From Streptosporangium sp040640155 (GTDB lineage Bacteria; Actinomycetota; Actinomycetes; Streptosporangiales; Streptosporangiaceae): a stretch of DNA of 64,000 bases. This document shows positions 51,423-61,395 of this stretch, one piece after another; position 1 is the first letter of the stretch, and each line of letters begins with the position of its first letter. The translations under genes and the position numbers were made by a program. The stretch covers positions 124,001 through 188,000 of the forward strand of contig NZ_JBFABE010000003.1 of assembly GCF_040640155.1 (NCBI RefSeq). Direction: 5' to 3'. Under the pieces are notes generated by a model. The model did no database searches and was not told where the DNA came from. It saw only the letters and a list, made by a program, of their open reading frames with translations.

Positions 51423-54400
51423 CTACGCGAACAGCCGGTCCACGGCCCGCGCGGCCGCGTGACCGTCCTCCAGCGGGCAGAACCTGGCGGTGAACGCCTC
51501 GTAGGCCCTGCGGTACTCGACGTGCGTGTCGCCGGCGTCCCGCACGGCCGCGATCAGCTCGTCGGTGGTGCGCAGCAGCGGGCCGGGGGCCTCGGCCTCG
51601 AAGTCGAAGTAGAAGCCGCGCACCTCGTCGCGGTAGCGCTCCAGGTCGTAGGTGTAGAACAGCAGCGGCCGGCCGGTCACCGCGAAGTCGAACATCGCCG
51701 ACGAGTAGTCCGTGACCAGCATGTCCGCGACCAGGTAGAGCTCCTGGACGTCCGGGTACACCGAGACGTCGCGGACGAGGTCCGTGCCGGTCCGCGGCAC
51801 CCGGTCGGTCACGGTGGGGTGCTTGCGCAGCAGGAAGACGTACTCCCCGCCCAGCTCGTCGGCCATCCGCTGCAGGTCCAGGTGCAGGTCGAGCCGGTAG
51901 CGCCCCCTGCTGTAGAACTTGTCGTCCCGCCACGTCGGGGTGTACAGGACGACCTTCCTGCCCTCGGGCAGGCCGAGCCGCGCACGGACCCGCGCCGCCC
52001 GCTCGGCGACCGCCTCGGCCCCGCCGCGGATCAGGAGGTCGTCGCGGGGGGAGCCGATCTCCAGGATCTCCCCCTGGAAGCGCAGGGCGCTGTCCAGGAT
52101 CGAGCTGCACCAGGGGCCCGGCGAGATCAGGTGGCTCCACTGGGCGACGGTCCTGGCCAGCCGCTCGTGGTGGTCGGGCCGGGCGAACGGCACCTTCTCC
52201 ACGTCGAAGCCGACCCGCTTGAGCGGCGTGCCCCGCCAGGTCTGCACCACGGTCTGCCCGGGCCTGCGCTCGAACCAGGCGGGCAGGTCGCTGTTGGTGA
52301 CGACGTACCGGCAGCGGGCCAGCGCGTCGTAGAACTCGCGCCCGTAGCGGCGGACCGGCACCACCCCCTCGGGCACCTCCACCTGCCCGTCCCGGACGAG
52401 CCACATGAACTCCAGGTCCGCGCCGCGCCCGCGCAGCTCCTCGTAGATCGCCCTGGGGCTGTCGGAGAACTGCCTGCCGCCGAAGCTGTCGAACAGGACG
52501 GCGGGCCGGAGCGGCTCGGCGCGGCGCGCGGGGTAGAAGTCCTCGCGCAGCAGCCGCTGCTGCTTGGGCCTGCCCGAGGCGCGCAGGTCGTCGCCGACGG
52601 TGAACACGGCCTCGGACATCACGTCGGTCTCGAAGGTGAACGTCCGGGTGGCCGAGATGTGCTCCAGCGGCGCGGACGGGCGGAACTCCACCCGCATGTC
52701 ACCGAGGCCGGTGCGGACCGAGAAGCCGTGCGTGCCCGCGGGCAGCGGCAGCCGGCCGGCGAGCGTGTCGCTCCCCTCGGGCGTCACCGTGACCGTGCCG
52801 TCCACCAGCGGGAACAGCCGCTCGGTGAACCGGTTGCGGGAGGTGACGACCAGCCAGGCCGGGCCGTCGATCGGGCGCATCGGCGCGCCGGTGAGCCGCA
52901 GGTGCCCGTGCTCGTCCCACTCCACCCGCTCCACGTAGAAGGTGGGCCGCTGCTCGCGCAGCACGAACCCGCCCCGCTGCGAGCGGTCCAGCACCACGTC
53001 GCGCCCGCGGAGCCGGTACAGGCCGCGCTCCACGGCGGCGCCGACGATCAGCGGCCGGGCCGGGCCCTCTGCGGGGACGACGTCGAAGTGCCACTCGGCG
53101 CCGGGGTGCAGCGCGCTCATCTCCAGGCTCGCCGGGTCGAGATCGGGCCAGCGTTCCGAGAGCACGTCGTCCAGCGCGATCACCGCCTCGAAGTCGTCAC
53201 CGGTGACGGTCATCGGGTAGCGCCGCTCACGGCCCCCCTGGGGCCGGGTCAGCCGCAGCACCGGCGCGGTGCCCGAGCCGGCGGATCCGGTGGCGGATCC
53301 GGCGCCGAGGCCGGCACCGCAGCGGCCGGTGATCCGCAGCGTGCCCTCGGCCACCCGGTGCCCGGTGACCCGCCCGCCCGGCCGTTCCACCCTGAGCCGG
53401 AACTCCTCCCCGGCCGTCCACTCCGTCCAGGCGACGGTCCCGGAGTCGCGTTCGGAGAACTCCAGCCGCCGCGCGGCCGGGCTCGGCTGGGCCAGCGCGC
53501 CCTGCCGCAGCAGGCCCCGGGAGAGCACGCGCAGCTCGATCCGCCAGGTCGAGCCGGCCGGGAGCCGGTCCGGGTCGATCGACAGCCGGAAGCCGCACCA
53601 GTCCTTGCGCCGGCGCGGACCGGTGTCCACCAGCGACAGGCTCCGCCGGACCGTCACCGGGAGCCGCATCCTGCGCCCCGGCCCCTCGGGGACCAGCCAG
53701 GCGAAGACGTGCTGCTGCATCCGCCTGCGGGTCCGCAGGTAGCGCACCGACACCCGTCCCTCGACGACCAGGGCGTCGCCCTTCCAGTCCAGCGCGTCCA
53801 CCCGCTGGCGCAGGTCCAGCTCATCGCGCATCCGGGTGAGGGACCGCCCGACCTGCACGGGACTGTTGAGGTGGTAGCCGCGCACCCCGCCGCCGACGAC
53901 GCGGGCGGTCGGCTTGACGGTCCTGTCCCACTCCAGCACCTGGACGAGATCCTCCAGGCGGCGCTCGCGCACCAGGGCCCACTTCACCCGCCGCTGCGCC
54001 GGGATGAGCGAGAGGACCTTGGGCCCGGCCTGCTCCAGGTAGGCGCACGCCAGGTCCAGGAAGCGGTTCTGGAACGCCTCCCCGGCCCGGTCGAAGACCT
54101 GAAGGAAGTTCGGCAGGTCGCCGTCGAGGACCATCCGGTCCCACGCCGCCAGGTGCGCGGTCCTGCCGGTGCCGGCCAGGAACTCCCGCACCGAGCCGAC
54201 CGCGGCGAACCGGTCCTCGATGCCCTTGACGTGTCCCCGGTTCTGGGTGATCGAGACGCTCTCCCCCTCGCGCTCGCGCCAGAGGTAGACCGGGGTGGTG
54301 AGCACGTCCACCGCCCGCGCCAGGAAGTGCGCGGGCAGGGAGACCGCGATGTCCTCCCACAGGACGCCCTCGGGAAAGCTCATGCCGTGCTCGTCCCAGA

Positions 54401-54896
54401 ACGAGCGGCGCCAGAGCTTGTTGGTGACCAGCCGGTCCCTGAGCAGGGCCTGGGCGCCGGTCACGTGGGTCCGCCGGGCCGGGCCGGTGAAGATCGTCCT
54501 GTGCATCGGCGACTGGCGCACCCCCTGGCCGCTGAAACGGAGGACGTTGCCGGTCGCGAGGTCGGACCCGCTGTCGGTCAGGCTGCACACCATCGTCTCG
54601 ACGGCCGTCAGCGGGAGCATGTCGTCGCTGTCGACGAACGCGAGGAACTCGCCCGTCGCGTGCCTCACACCGGTGTTGCGCGCGGTGCCCAGACCCCCGT
54701 TCTCCTGACGGATCAACCGGAACCGGGCGTCGCGCGCGGCGAAGGTCTCGGCGATCTCCGCGCTGGAGTCGGGGGAGCCGTCGTCCACCATGACGACCTC
54801 GATGTCGGCCCAGGTCTGCGCGACCAACGACTCCAGACACGCCTCAAGGTACGGTTCCACGTCGTAGATGGGCACGATGATGCTCACTGGGGCCAC
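51423..54896 (-). CDS. GT2 glycosyltransferase - CDP-glycerol glycerophosphotransferase fusion (copy B, large)
   Basis: The 1157-residue protein has the GT2 start VSIIVPIYDVEPYLEACLESLVAQ, VVMVDDGSPDSS and FVDSDDMLP, a long middle part of about 450 beta-rich residues, and a C-terminal TagF-like domain (TWRGTPLKRVGFD, LYTPTWRDDKFYSRGRY, RKHPTVTDR, LVTDYSSAMFDFA). GTG 54896 follows GGAGG by 7 bases; the frame beyond it (to 54977) lacks a site. It differs more from copies A and C than they do from each other, so it probably makes a different linkage. It ends at the terminator at 51383 and is divergent from the flavoprotein gene. Confidence 0.88.
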   Translation of the reverse strand: MAPVSIIVPIYDVEPYLEACLESLVAQTWADIEVVMVDDGSPDSSAEIAETFAARDARFRLIRQENGGLGTARNTGVRHATGEFLAFVDSDDMLPLTAVETMVCSLTDSGSDLATGNVLRFSGQGVRQSPMHRTIFTGPARRTHVTGAQALLRDRLVTNKLWRRSFWDEHGMSFPEGVLWEDIAVSLPAHFLARAVDVLTTPVYLWREREGESVSITQNRGHVKGIEDRFAAVGSVREFLAGTGRTAHLAAWDRMVLDGDLPNFLQVFDRAGEAFQNRFLDLACAYLEQAGPKVLSLIPAQRRVKWALVRERRLEDLVQVLEWDRTVKPTARVVGGGVRGYHLNSPVQVGRSLTRMRDELDLRQRVDALDWKGDALVVEGRVSVRYLRTRRRMQQHVFAWLVPEGPGRRMRLPVTVRRSLSLVDTGPRRRKDWCGFRLSIDPDRLPAGSTWRIELRVLSRGLLRQGALAQPSPAARRLEFSERDSGTVAWTEWTAGEEFRLRVERPGGRVTGHRVAEGTLRITGRCGAGLGAGSATGSAGSGTAPVLRLTRPQGGRERRYPMTVTGDDFEAVIALDDVLSERWPDLDPASLEMSALHPGAEWHFDVVPAEGPARPLIVGAAVERGLYRLRGRDVVLDRSQRGGFVLREQRPTFYVERVEWDEHGHLRLTGAPMRPIDGPAWLVVTSRNRFTERLFPLVDGTVTVTPEGSDTLAGRLPLPAGTHGFSVRTGLGDMRVEFRPSAPLEHISATRTFTFETDVMSEAVFTVGDDLRASGRPKQQRLLREDFYPARRAEPLRPAVLFDSFGGRQFSDSPRAIYEELRGRGADLEFMWLVRDGQVEVPEGVVPVRRYGREFYDALARCRYVVTNSDLPAWFERRPGQTVVQTWRGTPLKRVGFDVEKVPFARPDHHERLARTVAQWSHLISPGPWCSSILDSALRFQGEILEIGSPRDDLLIRGGAEAVAERAARVRARLGLPEGRKVVLYTPTWRDDKFYSRGRYRLDLHLDLQRMADELGGEYVFLLRKHPTVTDRVPRTGTDLVRDVSVYPDVQELYLVADMLVTDYSSAMFDFAVTGRPLLFYTYDLERYRDEVRGFYFDFEAEAPGPLLRTTDELIAAVRDAGDTHVEYRRAYEAFTARFCPLEDGHAAARAVDRLFA

Positions 54897-55375
54897 GGTC
54901 GGTCCTCCGGTAGTCGAAAGCTCACGGTCCGGTCCATCGGCTCGAACACCGGAGACGGCACGCAGGTGAAGATCCACTCATCGTGGACGACGTCCCGGGC
55001 GGGGAGACGGGGGCCGGACGGCCGCCCGGGAGCGGCGGCGGAGGCCCGTCCACCCGCCGGTACCACCCGGCGGCCCCGAGCCCGAGGTGGACGTCACGTC
55101 AGAAGCATGGCCGCGCGGCGGGACGGGACGAGTCCGAAACGGGACGGCCATGAACGGAGCTGACCGAGTCTTGACCGTCCCCGGCCCCCGGCCGGACGGA
55201 CCGCGGGGCCCCTCCCCCCGCGGCGCGGCAACGCCTTCCCCATGCCGTGGTCAAGGCTGGGAATGCACACGTCCTGGTAAGTCGTAATGACCCCTCGATC
55301 CCCCCGGGGCGTCCGACACGATCGGTGACCGAGACGGGCGAGATCACAGCGAACGGCATTCGCGGGGGGAGACGC
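54897..55375. other. 479-bp divergent intergenic region
   Basis: No gene is seen. It should hold promoters for copy B and for the flavoprotein. CCGCGGGG (55201) and CCCCGCGG (55216) form an 8-bp hairpin. TTGACC (55171) and, on the other strand, TTGACCAC (around 55252) resemble minus-35 boxes without clear partners. Confidence 0.4.
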
Positions 55376-56944
55376 ATGGAGTCAACGGTCGTCGTGGGGG
55401 CGGGGCCCGCCGGGCTCACCGCGGCCTACGAGCTGGTCCGGCGAGGACGTCCGTGCGAGGTCTTCGAAGCCGACCGGGTGGTCGGCGGCATCAGCCGTAC
55501 CGAGGAACGCGACGGCTGGCGCTTCGACATCGGCGGTCACCGGTTCTTCACGAAGGTGCCGAGGGTCGAGCGGCTCTGGCACGAGCTCCTCGACGAGCGG
55601 GACTTCCCGCTCCGGCCGAGGATGAGCCGCATCCACTACCGGGGCCGTTTCTACGACTACCCGCTCAAGGCGTCCAACGCCCTGTCCAACCTCGGCCTCG
55701 TCGAGTCCGTGCGGTGCGTCGGCTCCTACGTCCGGGCCCGCGTCCGGCCGCCCGCCGACCAGTCCACCTTCGAGGGCTGGGTCACGGCCCGTTTCGGCCG
55801 GCGGCTGTACGGGATCTTCTTCAAGACCTACACCGAGAAGGTCTGGGGCGTCCCGGCCGACACCATCCAGGCCGACTGGGCCGCGCAGCGGATCAAGAAC
55901 CTCTCGCTGGGCAGGGCCGTCGCCGACGCGCTGACGCCCGGCAGGAGGCGGAAGGAGGTCACCAGCCTCATCGAGGAGTTCCACTACCCCCGGCTGGGGC
56001 CGGGCATGATGTGGGAGAGCTGCGCCGAACGGGTCCGCGGGCTCGGCGGTGCCGTGCACCTCGGCACCCGGGTCGAGCGCATCCGCCGCCACGGCGACCG
56101 GCTGGCCGTCACCGTCCGCCCGGACGGCGTCCACGGCCCGGACGGCGTCCACCGCCCGGACGTGCCGCCCGGCTCGGGTGACACCGTCCGCGAGGTGCTC
56201 TGCGACGACCTGATCTCCTCGATGCCGCTCGGCGCCCTGATCCGCGCGTTCGGGCCGGACGTGCCCGACATCGTCGCCGAGGCCGCCGCGGGGCTGAGGT
56301 ACCGCGACTTCCTCACCGTCGCGCTGGTCGTCCCCGAGCGGTTCTCCTTCCCCGACAACTGGATCTACATCCACTCCCCCGAGGTACGCCTGGGCCGGGT
56401 GCAGAACTACGGCTCCTGGTCGGCGGACCTGGTGCGGGCCGGACGGACCTGCCTGGGCCTGGAGTACTTCGTCACCGAGGGCGACGACCTGTGGCGGATG
56501 CCCGACGACGACCTCGTCGCGTTCGGCACCCGGGAACTGGAGCACCTGGGCCTGGTCACCTCGGGCTCGGTCGAGCGGGGCTACGTGGTGCGGATGCCGA
56601 GGGCCTACCCGGTCTACGACGCCGGCCACGCCCACAACGTGGAGGTGCTCAGGAAGTACCTCGACGTGGAGTGGCCGCGGATCCACCCCGTCGGCCGCAA
56701 CGGCATGCACCGCTACAACAACCAGGACCACTCCATGCTCACCGCGATGCTGACCGTGGAGAACATCGCCGAGGGCGCCCGGCACGACGTGTGGCAGGTC
56801 AACGTCGACGCCGACTACCACGAGGAGTCGGCGGCCCGCGGACCCGGCAGAGGCTCCGGCAGAGGCTCCGGCGGGCACCCGGGCGGGGGCTCCGGCCGCG
56901 ACGCCCCCGTCCCGCTCGGGGTCTCCGCCGCGTCCCGCCCATGA
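55376..56944 (+). CDS. FAD-dependent oxidoreductase, UDP-galactopyranose mutase-like
   Basis: The 522-residue flavoprotein has the dinucleotide-binding VVGAGPAGLTAAYELVRRG at the N-terminus, FDIGGHRFFTK, and YNNQDHSMLTAML near the C-terminus. It resembles the UDP-galactopyranose mutase/protoporphyrinogen-oxidase-like amine-oxidase superfamily members that occur in surface-glycan clusters. A role in making UDP-galactofuranose or another modified sugar is plausible, but sequence alone does not fix the reaction; it is longer than classic Glf (about 390). The ATG follows GGGGGAG. The last 35 residues are Gly/Arg/Ser-rich. It leads the plus-strand half of the locus. Confidence 0.75.
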   Translation: MESTVVVGAGPAGLTAAYELVRRGRPCEVFEADRVVGGISRTEERDGWRFDIGGHRFFTKVPRVERLWHELLDERDFPLRPRMSRIHYRGRFYDYPLKASNALSNLGLVESVRCVGSYVRARVRPPADQSTFEGWVTARFGRRLYGIFFKTYTEKVWGVPADTIQADWAAQRIKNLSLGRAVADALTPGRRRKEVTSLIEEFHYPRLGPGMMWESCAERVRGLGGAVHLGTRVERIRRHGDRLAVTVRPDGVHGPDGVHRPDVPPGSGDTVREVLCDDLISSMPLGALIRAFGPDVPDIVAEAAAGLRYRDFLTVALVVPERFSFPDNWIYIHSPEVRLGRVQNYGSWSADLVRAGRTCLGLEYFVTEGDDLWRMPDDDLVAFGTRELEHLGLVTSGSVERGYVVRMPRAYPVYDAGHAHNVEVLRKYLDVEWPRIHPVGRNGMHRYNNQDHSMLTAMLTVENIAEGARHDVWQVNVDADYHEESAARGPGRGSGRGSGGHPGGGSGRDAPVPLGVSAASRP

Positions 56945-57205
56945 CCCGCTGACCGGACGGGTCCGCACCACCCCCGTCCACGCGCCCACGCCCGTCCGTC
57001 CACCCGTCCCGCCCCCGCACCGCACCGCTCCGTTTCCACCCGTACCGTCCGGAGTCGCCCAGGACCACCCGGGGTCGTCCCCGATGCGACCCGGCCCTCC
57101 GGGCGGGCGGTCCCGTCACGCCCCGCCCGGCTCCCGCCCACCTGTCGCCACCTGGGAGCCGGACGGATCAAGGCTCTCCTCCCAGCCGCTCTGGAGTCGC
57201 ACACC

Positions 57206-60016
57206 ATGACACAGCCCTCAACGGTCCCCGACGTCAGCGTGATCGTCATCACCTACGACGACGCGCCCCGTTTACCCCGGGCCGTACGGTCCGTTCTCGG
57301 CCAGACGCTCAAGAACCTCGAAGTGATCATCGTGGACGACTGTTCCGGCGACGACACCCCGACGGTGGCCAGGGCGCTCACCGAACAGGACGGCCGGGTC
57401 CGCTACGTGCGGCTCCCGGCCAACAGCGGCGGCTGCGGGGCACCCCGCAACGCCGGCATGGACGCCGCCCGCGCGCCCTTCCTGATGTTCCTCGACAGCG
57501 ACGACGAGCTGCCCCGGCACGCCTGCAAGAGCCTGCTGCTGGAGGCCGAGCGGACCGACGCCGACTTCGTCATGGGCACCGTGGAGCGCGTCGACGAGGC
57601 GACCGGGGCCGTCACCCTCTGGTACCCGCAGCTCTTCGCGGAGCGGCGGACCGTGGAGGGCATCCGCGCCGAGCCCGAGCTGCTCTTCAACTGCCTGGCC
57701 ACCAACAAGCTGTACCGGCGGAGCTTCCTCGACGGCACCGGCATCCGCTTCCACGAGGACATCCACCACGAGGACATCGTCTGGTCCACCGAGCTGTTCT
57801 GCCGCAGCAAGCTCTTCGCCCTCGTCCCGTGGCCGGTCTACCGCTGGCTGCTCGCGGCCACCCCGGCGACCAGGTCGATCTCCTCCCGGCGGCACGAGCT
57901 GGAGAACGTGCGCCAGCGCGTCACGGCCGCCGAGCTGAGCGACCGCGTGCTGGCCGACACCCACTCCCTCGACCTCAAGGGGGACAAGGACTACCGCTTC
58001 CTCTCCCACGACCTCCGCCTCTACCTGGGCGACCTGCCGCTGCGCGACCCCCGGTGGATCGACGAGTTCGCCGACCTCGTCATCCCGTACGTGGACACGC
58101 TGGAGGAGGCCGCGATCCGGCGACTGAGCCGGGCCGAGCGGGTCTGCATCCAGCTCGTCCGCGAGCGGCGCGGCGCCGAGGCGGCGCTCGCCGCCGTCGA
58201 GCTGGGCGGCGGCTCGTCGATCCCGCCCCGCCGGGTCACCGAGCACGGCGGGCGGGTGTTCTGGGGCGCGACGCTCCCCACCGGCGAGCGGGGCCGGAGC
58301 GAGCTGGACGTCACCGAGCTGCACCTGGCCGAGCAGCCGTTCGCCGGCGCGCTGCTGCGGCACGAGCTCGTCGACCTGCAGGCGTCCAGGGACCGGGTGG
58401 ACCTGACGGTGCGGACCTACGACCCCGGCGGGGTGCTGGAGGGCCGGACGGCGTCCGTGTGGCTCCGCGTCGGCGGCAGGAAGAAGACGATCGCCTCGAT
58501 CCCCTTCGAGCCGGCACCCGCGGCGTCATCGGAGAGGCCCGGCGTCCCGGAGGGGTCCGGCGTCCCCGGGGAGCCCGGCGTCCTGGAGGGCAGGGTGTCG
58601 ATCTCCCTGCCCGACCTGGAATGGCCGGACGGTGTCGTACGACCGCAGGCCGTCATGATCGCGCTGCACGAGGGCGAGCACCGCAACGTCAGGCACCTGC
58701 TGGCCTCCCCCGGCCTGTCGTTCACCTCCGTGGGCGCGGTCGGCCCCGGACGGCTGGTCCTGGAGGCCTCGCCCGACGTCCCGTTCCGCCTCACCGCCCG
58801 CAGGCTCGGCCCGGTGCCGGCACGACGCCTCCCCAAGGCGTCCGAGCTCTGGCGGAGCCTGCTCGCCGACCTCGCCACCCCCCGCAACCTGGGCCGTTTC
58901 TACCGGTTCCTCAGCGCGGTCGTGCCGGTGAACCGGAACCTGGTGCTGTTCGAGTCGGCCGAGGGGAGCGACTACACCGGCAACCCGCGCTACGTCCACG
59001 AGGAGCTCGGGCGACGCGCCACCGAGCTGCGGGCGGTCTGGTCGCACGCGGGCGTTCCCGAACGCTTCCCCGAGGACGTCGACCTCGTCCGGCGCGACAC
59101 CTTCCGCTACGCCTGGACGCTGGCCCGCGCCGCCTACTGGGTGGACAGCCACAACCTGCCCTACTGCTACCGCAAGCGCCGGGCCACCCGCTACCTGCAG
59201 ACCTGGCACGGCCAGGTGTTCAAGAAGATGGGTCTGGAGGAACCCCGGCACCGGGCGCAACCCGCCCTGGCCAGGAGGTACGCCGAGGCGGTGGCGCGCT
59301 GGGACGTGCTGCTCACGCCGGGCCGCGACTTCCGGCGTGACTTCGCCGAGGCCAGCGGGTTCGGCGGCGAGCTGCTCCACGCGGGCTACCCGCGCAACGA
59401 CGTGCTGGTGCGGCACGCCGAACCCGCGCAGCGCGAGCGGGCGCGGCTGGTGCGGGAGTTCTTCGAGATCCCCGCGGGCAAGCGGGTCGTCCTGTACGCG
59501 CCCACCTACCGCGACGGCGGGCGGTTCAGCGGCGACTCGATCCGGCTGGACCTGCCCGCCCTCGCCGGGGCGCTCCCCGCGGACTGGGTGATCCTGGTCC
59601 GGGCCCACCGCTACGACCGTTTCACGGTGCCGGACCCGCTCGGTTTCCTCGTCCGTGACGCCTCGGCGTATCCGGAGGTGAACGACCTGATGCTGGCCTC
59701 GGACGTGCTGGTGACGGACTACTCCTCGATCATGTTCGACTACACCTGCCTCGGCAGGCCGATCCTCTACTACGTCGACGACCACGAGCGCTACGCCGCC
59801 GCCCAGCGGGGCGTCTGCTTCGACCTGGCCGACGTCGCCCCCGGGCCGCTGCTCCGCGACACCGGCGAGCTGACCGGCGCGCTGGCCCGGCTGGAGGAGA
59901 TCACCGAGACGTACGCCGAACGCTACGCGCGGTTCCGCGAGCGCTGGTGCGCCCTCGACGACGGGCAGGCCGCCGCCAGGGTCGTGGACGCGTTCTTCGG
60001 GGAGGCCCTGCGATGA
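57206..60016 (+). CDS. GT2 glycosyltransferase - CDP-glycerol glycerophosphotransferase fusion (copy C)
   Basis: The 936-residue protein parallels copy A along its whole length: VIVITYDDAPRLPRAVRSVLGQ, VIIVDDCSGDDT, FLDSDDELPRHACKSLLLEAERTDADFV in the GT2 domain, then TWHGQVFKKMGLEEP, LYAPTYRDGG, RAHRYDRF and LVTDYSSIMFDYT in the TagF-like domain. Note Arg-Ala-His-Arg-Tyr where copy A has RTHPVERF. It probably polymerises or primes a glycerol-phosphate-type chain. The ATG is followed by a GT4 gene in the same order as copy A, so the pair was likely duplicated as a module. The gap to the flavoprotein is 261 bp without a gene. Confidence 0.88.
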   Translation: MTQPSTVPDVSVIVITYDDAPRLPRAVRSVLGQTLKNLEVIIVDDCSGDDTPTVARALTEQDGRVRYVRLPANSGGCGAPRNAGMDAARAPFLMFLDSDDELPRHACKSLLLEAERTDADFVMGTVERVDEATGAVTLWYPQLFAERRTVEGIRAEPELLFNCLATNKLYRRSFLDGTGIRFHEDIHHEDIVWSTELFCRSKLFALVPWPVYRWLLAATPATRSISSRRHELENVRQRVTAAELSDRVLADTHSLDLKGDKDYRFLSHDLRLYLGDLPLRDPRWIDEFADLVIPYVDTLEEAAIRRLSRAERVCIQLVRERRGAEAALAAVELGGGSSIPPRRVTEHGGRVFWGATLPTGERGRSELDVTELHLAEQPFAGALLRHELVDLQASRDRVDLTVRTYDPGGVLEGRTASVWLRVGGRKKTIASIPFEPAPAASSERPGVPEGSGVPGEPGVLEGRVSISLPDLEWPDGVVRPQAVMIALHEGEHRNVRHLLASPGLSFTSVGAVGPGRLVLEASPDVPFRLTARRLGPVPARRLPKASELWRSLLADLATPRNLGRFYRFLSAVVPVNRNLVLFESAEGSDYTGNPRYVHEELGRRATELRAVWSHAGVPERFPEDVDLVRRDTFRYAWTLARAAYWVDSHNLPYCYRKRRATRYLQTWHGQVFKKMGLEEPRHRAQPALARRYAEAVARWDVLLTPGRDFRRDFAEASGFGGELLHAGYPRNDVLVRHAEPAQRERARLVREFFEIPAGKRVVLYAPTYRDGGRFSGDSIRLDLPALAGALPADWVILVRAHRYDRFTVPDPLGFLVRDASAYPEVNDLMLASDVLVTDYSSIMFDYTCLGRPILYYVDDHERYAAAQRGVCFDLADVAPGPLLRDTGELTGALARLEEITETYAERYARFRERWCALDDGQAAARVVDAFFGEALR

Positions 60017-60165
60017 CGGCGCACCCCACCGCGAGGCCGTACGACGACGACGCCTCCGACGTCGAGGCCCACGGCGGGATCCACGACGGGATCCACGACG
60101 ACGGCACGCTCGCGCCGAGGCCGCGTTCCGGCGGCGTACCCCACGCTCCCCAGAAAGGTCAGGCG

Positions 60166-61293
60166 ATGAGAGCCCGCGACGTCTTCTTCCTGAGCACCGA
60201 CGCCGACTCGATGGGCGGGTCCCAGCGGGTGATCCACACCCTGGCCCAGGGCCTGGGGGCGCGCGGGCACCGGGTGACGCTGGTCGGCATCAACCCCTCC
60301 AGGCAGCCGCAGACCTACGTCACCGACCCCGTCTACCGGCACCTCACGCTGTACGACACGCCCGCCCCCGAGGCGTCCCCCCGCTCGCTCCCCTGGCGCA
60401 GGGGCAGGCCCCGGCGCGCCCCCCGGGAGGTGGCGGCCGCCAGGACGAGGCTGCTGCGGCTGACCGACCAGGTCCGCCGCGGCTACCTGGTCGTCGCCTC
60501 CCCCTGGGCCGCCCACTGGATCGCCGACCTGCCCCTGCCGCACATCGCCAAGGTCGGCCAGTACCACCAGTCGTACGCCGAGGCGGTGGACTCCCCGAAC
60601 CTCCGGCTGATCAAGAAGTACTACGCCCACTTCGACAAGGCGCTCTTCCTCTGCGACGACTACGCCGCGGCCTTCGCCGGTCACCGGCTCGCCAACTGCG
60701 GGACCATGCTGAACCCGGTCGGCATCTTCCCCGAGCGCGCGGCCCCGCTGCGCAACCCCCGGATCGTCTCGGCGGGGCGGCTGGTCCGGGTGAAGCGGAT
60801 CGACCTGCTGATCGACGCCTTCGCCGCCGCGGCCCCCTCCGTCGCCGAACGGTGGGAGCTGCACATCATCGGCGACGGGCCGCTCCGGGCGGCGCTGGAG
60901 GCGCAGGCGTGGCAGACCGGTCTCGGTGACCGGATCGTCTTCCGGGGGCAGGTCGCCGACGTGGAGGCCGAGTACCTCGACGCCTCCATCGTGACGCTGA
61001 GCAGCGACTTCGAGGGATGGGGGCTGGTCCTGGCCGAGGGCGCCGCCTGCGGCCTGCCCGCCGTGGCCAGTGACGCCTCGGCGGGCGTGCGGACCCTGGT
61101 CCGGGACGGGGACAACGGCGTGCTGGCCGAACCCGGCAACGCCGGGAGCTTCGCCGCCGCGCTGGAACGCCTCATGTCCGACGCCGAGCTGCGCCGCGCG
61201 ATGGGCGCCAGGGGCAGGGAGCGGATGGGGGAGTACCGGCTGCCCCGGGTGCTGGACCGGTGGGAGGCGCTCTTCGACGAGATCGACCGCTGA
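60166..61293 (+). CDS. GT4 family glycosyltransferase (copy C)
   Basis: The 375-residue GT-B enzyme starts VFFLSTDADSMGGSQRVIHTLAQGLGARGH and has FEGWGLVLAEGAACG as the E-x7-E region. ATG 60166 has AAAGG 7 bases upstream and matches the length of the other copy (370). An in-frame ATG at 60013 overlaps the stop of the fusion gene as ATGA and would add 51 residues, His/Asp/Gly-rich with a duplicated IHDG; it cannot be excluded. Sugar donor and acceptor are unknown. Confidence 0.85.
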   Translation: MRARDVFFLSTDADSMGGSQRVIHTLAQGLGARGHRVTLVGINPSRQPQTYVTDPVYRHLTLYDTPAPEASPRSLPWRRGRPRRAPREVAAARTRLLRLTDQVRRGYLVVASPWAAHWIADLPLPHIAKVGQYHQSYAEAVDSPNLRLIKKYYAHFDKALFLCDDYAAAFAGHRLANCGTMLNPVGIFPERAAPLRNPRIVSAGRLVRVKRIDLLIDAFAAAAPSVAERWELHIIGDGPLRAALEAQAWQTGLGDRIVFRGQVADVEAEYLDASIVTLSSDFEGWGLVLAEGAACGLPAVASDASAGVRTLVRDGDNGVLAEPGNAGSFAAALERLMSDAELRRAMGARGRERMGEYRLPRVLDRWEALFDEIDR

Positions 61294-61361
61294 CCGGCCC
61301 GGCCGATCCCACCGGCCCGGCCGATCCAGCCCGGCCGGTCGGTCCGATCCGTCCGATCCGT

Positions 61362-61383
61362 CCGGTCCGGCAGAACGGACCGG
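61362..61383. terminator. convergent hairpin terminator
   Basis: CCGGTCCG pairs with CGGACCGG across a 6-base GCAGAA loop between the GT4 stop and the stop of the membrane protein. Upstream are GATCC-type short repeats (ACCGGCCCGGCCGATCC twice). Confidence 0.5.
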
Positions 61384-61395
61384 CCGGTCCCCGGG

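Noticed and set aside
51459..55163. Plus-strand open frame of 1234 codons
   Set aside because: It is the antisense shadow of the GT2-TagF gene on the minus strand; His/Gly/Arg/Pro-rich with no domain, caused by extreme GC content.
44203..61293. Natural-product (PKS/NRPS) cluster
   Set aside because: No ketosynthase, adenylation or carrier-protein motif is seen; the enzymes fit a surface polymer instead.
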